Below, one piece after another: positions 7,951 to 14,654 of a DNA stretch of 25,877 bases (the first letter of the stretch is position 1; each line of letters starts with the position of its first letter). A program made the position numbers and the translations under genes. A model generated the notes under the pieces. The model saw only the letters and a program-made list of their open reading frames with translations. It had not been told where the DNA came from and ran no database searches. Source of the DNA: a virus; IMG/VR virus record IMGVR_UViG_3300031576_000264, positions 1-25,877 of that record; one strand, written 5' to 3'.

Positions 7951-8898
7951 TTACGCCTTCGTGATCACGATCTCGTCGTCGCCGCTGGAGCGGTTCAGGT
8001 CCCCGGTCAGCTCGGCCACGCGGATGCCGTTTCTCTCCCCGATGCCCATCGACTTGATGAGCGCCTTCGGGGCCGAGAACGTCAGGTTCGCCCCCTGGAT
8101 GTTGAACGCGACCGCGAACTCGGTGCCGGCCAGGAACATCCCGTTCCAGTCCTTCGTTCCCGTCGCCTCGAACTCGGGGTCCGTCTCGAACGTCACGTTC
8201 CGGTTGACGATCAGGAAGTGCAGGATGCCCTCGGCCGCGTTCACGTCCTCGCGGGCGACGACCTCGTTGCCGACATCCCAGGCGAACCGCGCCACCTTCG
8301 CCGCGAAGCTGTCGAGCGTCAGCGTCGGAGCCAGGAACGCGCTCGGCTTCGTCGCCTCGTGGGTCACGCTGTTGACCGCGCCGGCCGTGCTGAAGCCGTT
8401 GTAGACGCCCCAGATTTCAAACGACAGGAGCGACGTCTCGCCGTTCTGATGGACGCCCCTGACCGTCCCGGCGCACCCCTTCATCGCGTAGCGCATCGAC
8501 GCCGTGCCGGTCGATCCGACGTAGACGTAGAAGCTCATGCACGAGTGGTCGGAGTGCTTGCTCGACGGCTTCAGCACGAGGTTGCTGGCCGGGTTCGTCC
8601 CGACGAAGCCGCAGATCCGCATCAGGTTGTTCCACTGATCCTCGCTCGCGGCCGTCGCGGTTCGGCGCATCTCGAGGTCGAACGTCATCCGCATCGGCGT
8701 CTTGCCGATCACGGCCGGGAACTTCGACATGTCCGTGGTCATCACGTTGCGGTCGTGCGCCTCGAAGTCCGCGAAGAGCTGCGCGTTCTTCACGAGGAAC
8801 TTGCTCTCCGTGCCGTCGACCGCGGGCGCGTTGAACGTGCCCTTCGTGCTCTCGACCTTCCCGGCCAGCTCGAAGATTCTGCCCAGATAAACGCCCAT
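7951..8898 (-). CDS. Major tail tube protein
   Basis: 315 aa; ATG 8898 has GGAGG about 5 bases upstream. The protein begins MGVYLGRIFELAGKVEST and is rich in beta strands and Thr/Phe/Val. It contains phrases typical of siphovirus tube subunits, such as MRMTFDLEMRRT near 70 and LSFEIWGVYNGF near 160-170. It is inferred to polymerise as hexameric rings forming the tail tube around the tape measure. Support is its place directly after the tail-completion genes and directly before the chaperone, plus size and composition. At 315 aa it is longer than the lambda V core, so it may carry an extra surface domain, but I cannot mark a boundary. Confidence 0.78.
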   Translation of the reverse strand: MGVYLGRIFELAGKVESTKGTFNAPAVDGTESKFLVKNAQLFADFEAHDRNVMTTDMSKFPAVIGKTPMRMTFDLEMRRTATAASEDQWNNLMRICGFVGTNPASNLVLKPSSKHSDHSCMSFYVYVGSTGTASMRYAMKGCAGTVRGVHQNGETSLLSFEIWGVYNGFSTAGAVNSVTHEATKPSAFLAPTLTLDSFAAKVARFAWDVGNEVVAREDVNAAEGILHFLIVNRNVTFETDPEFEATGTKDWNGMFLAGTEFAVAFNIQGANLTFSAPKALIKSMGIGERNGIRVAELTGDLNRSSGDDEIVITKA

Positions 8899-8907
8899 CG
8901 TTGCCTC

Positions 8908-9387
8908 CTATGCGATCTGGACCGAAGGGTCCTGGTCGCTTGTGCGGTAGTGGATGCGCATCGTCATCGTGATGCGACAGGTCGGATCGTCGTCCGGCGC
9001 CGGGAGCCCGACGATGGTCCCGGTAATCTCCGAGTCGATGACTGCCCCGCCGAGTGTGAAGTCGCGGATCGCCTTCGCGAGGTCGTGCTCCCACACCTCG
9101 GCATCGGTGTCCGGATTCCAGCTCTGCGGCCCGAAGAAGCACTTGATGACGACCGTCGCGTACACGTCGTAGATGTTCGACGAGCCGTTCGCCGTCATCC
9201 GCTTCCATTCCTTCGAGGCCCCGACGATGAGGATGATCGGGGTGGTCGGAAGGACGCGATCCGGCAGCCGCTCGCGGAGGACGGTCGGGCGCTTCGTCTG
9301 CGCCCAAGTGGTGACGCCCGCGTCACCGATCTGCGTGAAGAGCGTCTTCAGCGCGGCGAGCGGGGCTTCTCCGACGAAGGTCGGCAT
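8908..9387 (-). CDS. Probable tail terminator / tail completion protein
   Basis: 159 aa. It starts MPTFVGEAPLAALKTLFTQIGD and has an alternating alpha/beta pattern with conserved-looking segments TTPIILIVGASKEW and YDVYATVVIKCFF. The placement, last gene before the tail tube and after the gp10-like neck protein, is where gpU-type terminators lie. Such proteins cap the growing tube and dock it to the head. The ATG (9387-9385) overlaps the preceding TAA by one base (TAATG). Family assignment is from context and fold-like pattern, not from a recognised motif. Confidence 0.55.
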   Translation of the reverse strand: MPTFVGEAPLAALKTLFTQIGDAGVTTWAQTKRPTVLRERLPDRVLPTTPIILIVGASKEWKRMTANGSSNIYDVYATVVIKCFFGPQSWNPDTDAEVWEHDLAKAIRDFTLGGAVIDSEITGTIVGLPAPDDDPTCRITMTMRIHYRTSDQDPSVQIA

Positions 9388-9590
9388 TAGACGAGCACCG
9401 AGCCCTTCGGCACGCGCCTCGAGGGCTTGCAGTCGAGCAGATCATCGCCGCGCATCCGGACCGTCAGGTAGTCGCCCTTCTCCGCGCGCCGGACGGTGAC
9501 GGTGCGGATGGGCAGACCCGCTCCGGTCCTGTTGGTCACCGGACGCCCAGGGCGGCGCGCTCCTGGCCGACGCTCGTACTTGCGCGTCAT
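9387..9590 (-). CDS. Small basic hypothetical protein in the neck/tail-completion block
   Basis: 67 aa from ATG 9590, which overlaps the preceding TGA as ATGA. The longer frame starting at 9761 would overlap the previous gene almost fully and looks non-coding. The N-terminal 20 residues are strongly basic (MTRKYERRPGARRPGRP). A short beta-like segment (PIRTVTVRRAEKGDYLTVRM) follows, ending in VPKGSVLV. No family recognised. The coupled position suggests a structural or assembly accessory role, but nothing in the sequence names one. Confidence 0.6.
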   Translation of the reverse strand: MTRKYERRPGARRPGRPVTNRTGAGLPIRTVTVRRAEKGDYLTVRMRGDDLLDCKPSRRVPKGSVLV

Positions 9591-10294
9591 GCGGCGACCT
9601 TCTCGCACTCGACCGTCGCCATGAACTGCATCCGGGTCGGCTGCTCGGTGCGCCAGGCGAGGAGCCGGAAGAGGTCGGACGCGGAGCCGAGCCAGGACGG
9701 CGGATTGAAGACGCGGGCGCCGCCCGCGAGCGAGCGGACGAAGGCGCGGATCTCGTACCACTCCTCGGGCTGGATGTTGCTGTACTGGATCACGAACGTC
9801 GGCCGGCTGTTCTGGTTGCGCCTGGCGCGGCGGGTGGCGAGGAACTCGGGGTAGGCGTTCTCGTCGACGTCGGGGTCGATGTCCTGGTCCAGGCTGAACC
9901 CAGGAGACGGGAGCGCGACGGCGGGAGGTGCGGCAGGCGTTGCACGGGCATCCGCCGGAACGTCGCCGAGGTTGGCCGCGCCCCAGGTCGGAGCCGTCGC
10001 GCCGAGGTTCCCGAAGACGACGCGGTACTGGCCATCCGAGTCGCCAGCGTTGACGTTCTGTGCCGCGACGAAGACGATCGTGCAGGACGCTGTGTTGAGG
10101 CCCGCAGCGGACACGATCCCGACGTTGCCGGTGATGAGATGCCGCATCCGAAGGTCGTACCCGTCCGCCCGCGATCGCTTCGCCGTCACGAGCGCAGCGT
10201 GGTCGATCACAGCATTCCAGCGGTTGGACGGCACCTTGAAGTCACGGAAGATCGCGGACGCGCCTGCGGTCAGAGTCACGGTGAGCTCGGGCAT
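9587..10294 (-). CDS. Hypothetical phage structural protein with gpM-like C-terminal segment
   Basis: 235 aa from ATG 10294, overlapping the previous TGA by one base (TGATG); GTG 10297 is an equal alternative. The N-terminal 90 residues look like a small beta fold (TVTLTAGASAIFRDFKVPSN). A Pro/Ala-rich linker lies near 105-135. The C-terminal 80 residues follow a beta-helix-beta scheme reminiscent of gpM-type minor tail proteins (TFVIQYSNIQPEEWYEIRAF, FRLLAWRTEQPTRMQF). It lies between the gp10-like neck protein and the tail terminator candidate. I cannot assign a precise role; connector, tail completion or minor tail protein are all possible. Confidence 0.6.
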   Translation of the reverse strand: MPELTVTLTAGASAIFRDFKVPSNRWNAVIDHAALVTAKRSRADGYDLRMRHLITGNVGIVSAAGLNTASCTIVFVAAQNVNAGDSDGQYRVVFGNLGATAPTWGAANLGDVPADARATPAAPPAVALPSPGFSLDQDIDPDVDENAYPEFLATRRARRNQNSRPTFVIQYSNIQPEEWYEIRAFVRSLAGGARVFNPPSWLGSASDLFRLLAWRTEQPTRMQFMATVECEKVAA

Positions 10295-10908
10295 CACCCG
10301 GTACTCCGGATCTGCTTCAGCGTGAGGTCGATCGCTTCCTTCACGAAGCCCTTGAGCGAGCCCTGACTGATCATCGTGTTGACCGTCGCGAAGAAGTGAA
10401 GCCGCGGCGGGATGGACACCTTGCGGAGCAGGACGAAGCCGGACCGTTCCGCGCCGACCGCGGCGCCGACGGTGCTCCCGGCCTTGTTCACGCGGAGTGG
10501 AATGCGCAGGTACGGCCGCCCGTAGATGTCCGGGAGCCTGCCGCCCTTGCCGACCGTGCCGAGCTCGTGAACGCGGGCGTAGCGGGCGATCCGCGGCGTC
10601 AGGAACCCGATGCGGATCGACGGCTCGGTGTTGCCATTCTGCCCGTCCTCGGTCTTGAAGATGAGCCCGCGGGCGAGGGAGCCGGTGCGGCGCACGAGGC
10701 CCCTGGACGACGCAGGGCGCACGCCCAGGCCGCCGAGGGCCGGGATGGGCACGCGGTCGTCTGGCACGCCCAGGCTCTCCCTCGTGACCGTCCGGACGAC
10801 TGCCGCCCCGAACTTGACGAAGCCGCGCTTCAGGTTTGGCCCCATCCTCTGGGGGAACTTGGTGAGCAGCGCCTGGACCCGCTTGTCGTCGATCGTGACG
10901 TTAAGCAC
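10294..10908 (-). CDS. HK97 gp10-like neck / tail-completion protein
   Basis: 204 aa from GTG 10908, overlapping the adaptor gene by 8 bases. It has the layout of the HK97 gp10 family: an N-terminal helix that interacts with itself (VQALLTKFPQRMGPNLKRGFVKFGAAVVRTV), then RRTGSLARGL near 75. The central ARYARVHELGTVGKGGRLPDI corresponds to the family's YAxxVEFGT motif and is followed by GRPYLRIPL. The C-terminus is a helix. Members connect the completed head to the tail. The position just downstream of the gp6-like adaptor agrees. It is longer than HK97 gp10 because of a loop near 135-165. Confidence 0.75.
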   Translation of the reverse strand: MLNVTIDDKRVQALLTKFPQRMGPNLKRGFVKFGAAVVRTVTRESLGVPDDRVPIPALGGLGVRPASSRGLVRRTGSLARGLIFKTEDGQNGNTEPSIRIGFLTPRIARYARVHELGTVGKGGRLPDIYGRPYLRIPLRVNKAGSTVGAAVGAERSGFVLLRKVSIPPRLHFFATVNTMISQGSLKGFVKEAIDLTLKQIRSTG

Positions 10909-11521
10909 CGATCACCACCCTCCGGTGACGCTCGAGCACCGAGCGGACCGAGGAGAGAATCCCAGGCATCGGCGGCTCCTGGACGATCACGGAGCCCATC
11001 TCGCTCGCGAGCGACTGCATGCCGTTGCTGTTCCGCCGGTGATAGTTGAACGCGACTTGCTGGTCGACGGCCCCTGCGATGTCAGGGTAGAGCGTCACGA
11101 AGCTCTCGACGTCCGCCGCCATGCCTCCGACGTAGACCACCCTCAGCGCGTTGCGCGCCGGCTCGGAGCCGACCCAGAGGTCAGACCGGATCGTGAGCAG
11201 TCCGCTCTGGTCAAGCGCGGGAGAGAGGAAGTCGTCGCCCGCGTCGAGGGCGGTATCCGCTGCGAACTCCTGGTCGGGATCGAACGACACGGACGTAACG
11301 GAAGTGACTGGGTACGCGCGGAGATGGAAGACCCGCTGATAGGACGAGACGGTCAGGTATTCCGTCAGCGTCCGCTTCTGGACGTCCCGGCCGAGGAACT
11401 TCTCGACCTGCGCCGAGACGGCGAGGATGAGCTGCCGGAAGAGAGGGATCTGTTCGTCCTGGTTGGGAGCGGCGCCGGGAAGCACGAGCTGAGCGACCCG
11501 GGCTTCTGTCGTGAGTTCCAC
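10901..11521 (-). CDS. Head-tail adaptor (HK97 gp6-like)
   Basis: 206 aa from GTG 11521, with AAGG 5 bases upstream. The N-terminus has the gp6-like pattern: helix LFRQLILAVSAQVEKFLGRD, then strand pairs YLTVSSYQRVFHLRAYPVTS and LTIRSDLWVG. These are followed by LRVVYVGGMA and the helical VTLYPDIAGAVDQQVAFNYHRR. In HK97 this protein forms a ring beneath the portal on which the neck and tail dock. The gene follows the capsid genes and precedes the gp10-like gene, the canonical order. Confidence 0.8.
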   Translation of the reverse strand: MELTTEARVAQLVLPGAAPNQDEQIPLFRQLILAVSAQVEKFLGRDVQKRTLTEYLTVSSYQRVFHLRAYPVTSVTSVSFDPDQEFAADTALDAGDDFLSPALDQSGLLTIRSDLWVGSEPARNALRVVYVGGMAADVESFVTLYPDIAGAVDQQVAFNYHRRNSNGMQSLASEMGSVIVQEPPMPGILSSVRSVLERHRRVVIGA

Positions 11522-11554
11522 GGCGCCTTATCCCTTTTCTCCGCTACTGCAGGA

Positions 11555-11995
11555 TCAGCCGACGTCGCCTTCGATGTACTCGGTGGCGAGCACGGTCGAC
11601 TGCTTGCCGGCGCTGAGAACGGCGACCACTGCCACGGGCAGGGTCGTGTTGGCCTGGCTCGTCACCGCGACGCATCGCAGGTAACGGAGCCGCTTCGAGA
11701 GGTCGACGACGAAGATCCCGGACGCCTTGTAGTCGTGGGTCGTTCCGAGGAGCGCCGCCGTGACGACGCTGAAGCCGGACACCGCCGCGTAGCTGGAATC
11801 GTCCGAGGACTCTTCGAGCGTCAGCGTGAGCGTGCCGGCGCCCGTGATGGTGACGTCGCCGAACATCAACACGAAGGCCGCCCGGAGGAAGCCCTTGCAG
11901 TCGATACCTTTGCCGTTGACGGTCGTCGCGGTGTCGATCGCCTTCACGATGGTCGGCCTGGTGACGGTCTTGAAGGCCGCATTTCCACTGCTCAT
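11555..11995 (-). CDS. Probable capsid decoration / auxiliary head protein
   Basis: 146 aa from ATG 11995 with AAAGG about 10 bases upstream. It is almost all beta and small residues (Ala, Thr, Val, Gly), with motifs such as GTLTLTLEESSDDSSYAAV and LRYLRCVAVTSQANTTLPVAV. The single-domain beta-sandwich appearance and position directly downstream of the major capsid gene fit a decoration or head-stabilising protein; this is inference. A strong hairpin in the 60-base gap before it may tune its level relative to the capsid protein. No specific family recognised with certainty. Confidence 0.55.
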   Translation of the reverse strand: MSSGNAAFKTVTRPTIVKAIDTATTVNGKGIDCKGFLRAAFVLMFGDVTITGAGTLTLTLEESSDDSSYAAVSGFSVVTAALLGTTHDYKASGIFVVDLSKRLRYLRCVAVTSQANTTLPVAVVAVLSAGKQSTVLATEYIEGDVG

Positions 11996-12016
11996 TGCAT
12001 TGGTCCTTTCGTTGCG

Positions 12017-12038
12017 AGGCGGGCCTTGCGGCCCGCCT
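12017..12038 (-). terminator. 9-bp GC hairpin between capsid and decoration genes
   Basis: AGGCGGGCC (12017-12025) is a perfect inverted repeat of GGCCCGCCT (12030-12038) around a 4-base loop. No T tract follows on the minus strand, so it is not a classical intrinsic terminator. It could be a partial terminator, a pause, or an mRNA processing or stabilising stem after the highly expressed capsid gene. Confidence 0.5.
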
Positions 12039-12056
12039 GGCGTCAGGGTTGCGTGG

Positions 12057-13349
12057 TTAGCTGAACGTGAGGTAGGTGAACGCGCTCGGCAGGCAGATCA
12101 CCTCGGGGTGCTCGACGTTGGCGTCGAACTCCTTGACGATCCGGAAGTACCCCTTGACCTTCTTGAAGGCGTCGTCGGCCTGGTCGCTGAACGCGATGCC
12201 CGGGTTCAGCCACTCGGCCCACATGACCTCCGGCCAGTTGCAGAAGAAGATCCTCGACGTGGTGCTCGCCGCGATCGAGTTGCAGATCACGACGGGGTAG
12301 CCGAGGAGGAACTTCTGCGGGATGCCGGTGGCGCCGTTCTCGATCGAGAGGAACTTCTCGTGGTTGCCGGCCGCGATCTGGGTGAGCTGGTTGTTCCAGA
12401 GCGTGTGCCAGACGTAGGCGTGCATCGCCCACTTGCCGCCGCTGATCTCGACGTTCGCGCCCTCGAGCTGCGCGATGCACTTGTGGAGCATCGGGAAGAT
12501 CGTCGAGGCCGCGTGGCCGGAGATGTTCACCGTGAGCGCGCCCACGATGTTCAGCAGGCCGAGGACGTTGGCGCCGATGCCACTGCCCTCGAAGAGCTGC
12601 GAGTCTTCCTTGAGCTCCATCGTCCGGGTGATCGACCGGCGGATCCGGTTCTCGACCACGCCCGGGGCCTTCTGGAGCAGCGACGCCGAGGCCGAGGTCA
12701 GCACCGCCGCCATGTGGGGGTTGAGGCTGATCTGGTCCGCCGTCTGGTTCGAGTGCGTGACCTCGACGTCCTCGCCGACCATGTAGGCCGTCTCGACGCC
12801 GACCTGCCGCGGGAACTCGATCGGGCTGTTCGTGAGCCCGGTCATCATCTGCAGCCCGAGCTGGCTCTTGACGCCAGTCGCCCGGAGCGGGTCGATGATG
12901 GCGTCCATCACCTCGTTCGGGATGTAGAAGCCGGCCGCGGAGTCGTCGCCGAGCTGCAGCGCCGCCTTCTGCTTCGCGACTTCCTCGAAGACGTCCTTCT
13001 CGACGCCCACGTTCGCGTCCCACTTCTGGTTGCGCAGGTAGCGCAGCACGAGGGACAGCCGGAAGTTCTCGGCCTCCACGCGCTTCAGGTTCGGGATGGC
13101 GAAGTGCCCCTTGTACCTGCCGAGATGGTAGAGCGGCCGGACCGGCACGCCCTTGATCCGCGGCTGGTCGTCGTCGCTGTCTGTGATGGGCCGGGAGCGC
13201 GACTTTGTCTCCAGATCCGTGATGCGCTCGAGCAGCGGCTTGAGGTCGTCAGCCTTCGCGACGCCCTTCATCCGACTGTCGAGCTCGGCGCCGAGCATCG
13301 GCTTCACAGCCTCCGCGATCGCCGCCGCTCCGTCCTTGTCGATCTTCAT
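12057..13349 (-). CDS. Major capsid protein, HK97 fold
   Basis: 430 aa; ATG 13349 is preceded by a strong AGGAGG 4 bases upstream, one of the best ribosome-binding sites in the window. Residues 1-~105 are helical and charged, like the scaffolding delta domain that the prohead protease removes. From ~135 the HK97 pattern begins: SAAGFYIPNEVMDAIIDPLR, then IEFPRQVGVETAYMVGEDVE near 180-200. The helical LLQKAPGVVENRIRRSITR near 230-245 and ENGATGIPQKFLLGYPVVI near 335-355 follow, ending HPEVICLPSAFTYLTF. It forms the icosahedral shell. It lies after the protease and before the adaptor, as in HK97. The exact cleavage site cannot be read with certainty. Confidence 0.92.
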   Translation of the reverse strand: MKIDKDGAAAIAEAVKPMLGAELDSRMKGVAKADDLKPLLERITDLETKSRSRPITDSDDDQPRIKGVPVRPLYHLGRYKGHFAIPNLKRVEAENFRLSLVLRYLRNQKWDANVGVEKDVFEEVAKQKAALQLGDDSAAGFYIPNEVMDAIIDPLRATGVKSQLGLQMMTGLTNSPIEFPRQVGVETAYMVGEDVEVTHSNQTADQISLNPHMAAVLTSASASLLQKAPGVVENRIRRSITRTMELKEDSQLFEGSGIGANVLGLLNIVGALTVNISGHAASTIFPMLHKCIAQLEGANVEISGGKWAMHAYVWHTLWNNQLTQIAAGNHEKFLSIENGATGIPQKFLLGYPVVICNSIAASTTSRIFFCNWPEVMWAEWLNPGIAFSDQADDAFKKVKGYFRIVKEFDANVEHPEVICLPSAFTYLTFS

Positions 13350-13392
13350 GAAACCTCCTCAATCGCCCGGGTCGCCCGAGCGTGTGTTCGTG

Positions 13393-14388
13393 TCAGCCGC
13401 CCGAAGTGAGCAGCGTCGCCATGTGGTCAGGGTCCGCGAACGCCGCCTCGAGGTCCGCGTTCTCGGGATCGTCGTCGTCCTCGTCGCCGAGTGTCAGCTC
13501 GGCATCGCGCCGAGAGAACTCGTCACGGATCGTCTTCACTACGAGGTCAGCGATCGCCGCCGCGCCAAGCCCCTTCGCATCGTCCGCCTCGGGCTCGGCT
13601 GCCGGATCAGCGTCGTCGTCCGCCGGCTTCGTGCCCTTCAGCTCGTTGAGCTTTGCGACCGCCGCGTCGAGGTCCGCCTGCATGATCTGGGGCGGATCGC
13701 CCTTCGGTGTCAGGAGCGCGAGGATCTCGTCGCACTTTGCCGCGATGTCGTCCTTCGCCGGCTCGGGCGCGGCCGGGGCGGGTTCGTCTGCCTTGATGAT
13801 CATGATGGACCTCTGGATCGGTGAGCGGATGAACTCACGGACCTTCGTGGCATCGGCGCCCTTCAGGACGTCGGAGCGAGTGAGCTTGCCGCCGAAGACG
13901 GGAGCCAGGCCGCGGTTGACGAGGAGCGCCTCGGCGTTCATCGGGACCGAGACGACGCTGATCTCGAGCAGCTCGCTCTTCGTGATGTGCATCCCGCGCG
14001 GCTCGATGAAGCCGTACTCGATGGGCTTGAACCCGACGCTCACGGACTTGATGAAGCCGGCGTCGACGAGGTTCTCGATCAGGCCGGCGTGCGGGTAGAT
14101 GTCGGCCGGCGCGAACTCGATGTCGATGACGAGGTTCTTGCCCTCGACGCCGACGTAGACGCCGCGGCCGATCGGAGGGGCAAAGTGGTCGTGCCCCCAG
14201 AGGATCGGCATGCCGGTCGCCTTGAACGCCTCGAGCTCCCAGTTTGGCTCGATGACGTCGCCGGCGCGATCGACGCTCGGCGTGGAGGCGACGAAGCGAT
14301 AGGTGCGGGCCTTGCCCGCGGCCTTTGTGACGACCCGCAGAGTGCAGGTCCGCTTCAGTTGTTCAGGCGCGCCTTTGCGCTCGTTCAC
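13393..14388 (-). CDS. Prohead protease (HK97-type, peptidase S78) with acidic scaffold-like C-terminus
   Basis: 331 aa from GTG 14388. Residues 15-165 are the protease: VDRAGDVIEPNWELEAFKATG near 39-60, the His of LWGHDHFAPPIGR at 66, the Ser of FIKSVSVGF near 115-117, and the conserved LLEISVVSVPMNAEALL near 141-156. Residues ~200-331 form a low-complexity, Ala/Asp/Glu-rich helical tail with runs such as PADDDADPAAEPEADD and GDEDDDDPEN. This resembles an attached scaffold. The enzyme is expected to cut the delta domain of the capsid protein and itself during prohead maturation. HK97 has a ~225-aa protease and uses the delta domain as scaffold, so the ~130-aa acidic tail is an addition. Confidence 0.87.
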   Translation of the reverse strand: MNERKGAPEQLKRTCTLRVVTKAAGKARTYRFVASTPSVDRAGDVIEPNWELEAFKATGMPILWGHDHFAPPIGRGVYVGVEGKNLVIDIEFAPADIYPHAGLIENLVDAGFIKSVSVGFKPIEYGFIEPRGMHITKSELLEISVVSVPMNAEALLVNRGLAPVFGGKLTRSDVLKGADATKVREFIRSPIQRSIMIIKADEPAPAAPEPAKDDIAAKCDEILALLTPKGDPPQIMQADLDAAVAKLNELKGTKPADDDADPAAEPEADDAKGLGAAAIADLVVKTIRDEFSRRDAELTLGDEDDDDPENADLEAAFADPDHMATLLTSGG

Positions 14389-14404
14389 CTCGCGGTCCGA
14401 TCGT

Positions 14405-14422
14405 GTGAGCCTGAGTGCTCAC
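14405..14422 (-). promoter_or_regulatory. 6-bp inverted repeat upstream of the protease gene
   Basis: GTGAGC and GCTCAC flank a 6-base CTGAGT loop in the 65-base space between the 66-aa gene and the protease start. No promoter boxes or T tract seen. It may be an RNA stem affecting protease translation, or chance. Confidence 0.25.
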
Positions 14423-14453
14423 GCGACTGGCAAGGACACGCAGCGGCATCATA

Positions 14454-14654
14454 TCAGGTTCGGCGGACATGTCTCACGCACTCGAACACGCCGTCCCGCC
14501 GGATGAACGTGTGCTCTCCCCATCCTGGATGGACCTCGACGTCACGCGGAACGTCGATCCGCTCCCTCGGTGTCTGCTCGATGATGGCGTGGAGGTGCCC
14601 GCAGTTCAGCTCGACGAATGGGGCGGTTCTACATCTCAACTCGAGGGGGTCCAT
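14454..14654 (-). CDS. 66-aa hypothetical protein between portal-MuF and protease
   Basis: ATG 14654 overlaps the portal stop by one base (TGATG). The frame continues upstream, but only as a shadow of the portal gene. The peptide starts MDPLELRCRTAPFVELNCGH and contains Cys8, Cys18 and a Cys near 59, plus several His. It also has the segment VPRDVEVHPGWGEHTFIRRDG. The spread of Cys and His could form a small metal site, but no recognised zinc motif is present. No family recognised. The tight coupling to the portal gene argues that it is real. Confidence 0.6.
   Translation of the reverse strand: MDPLELRCRTAPFVELNCGHLHAIIEQTPRERIDVPRDVEVHPGWGEHTFIRRDGVFECVRHVRRT

Noticed and set aside
7777-9390. 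537-codon plus-strand open frame
   Set aside because: Antisense shadow of the chaperone, tail tube and terminator genes, low-complexity Arg-rich product.
10610-13409. Two long plus-strand open frames (484 and 527 codons)
   Set aside because: They are antisense to the gp10-like, adaptor, decoration and capsid genes, which have recognisable motifs and ribosome-binding sites on the minus strand.
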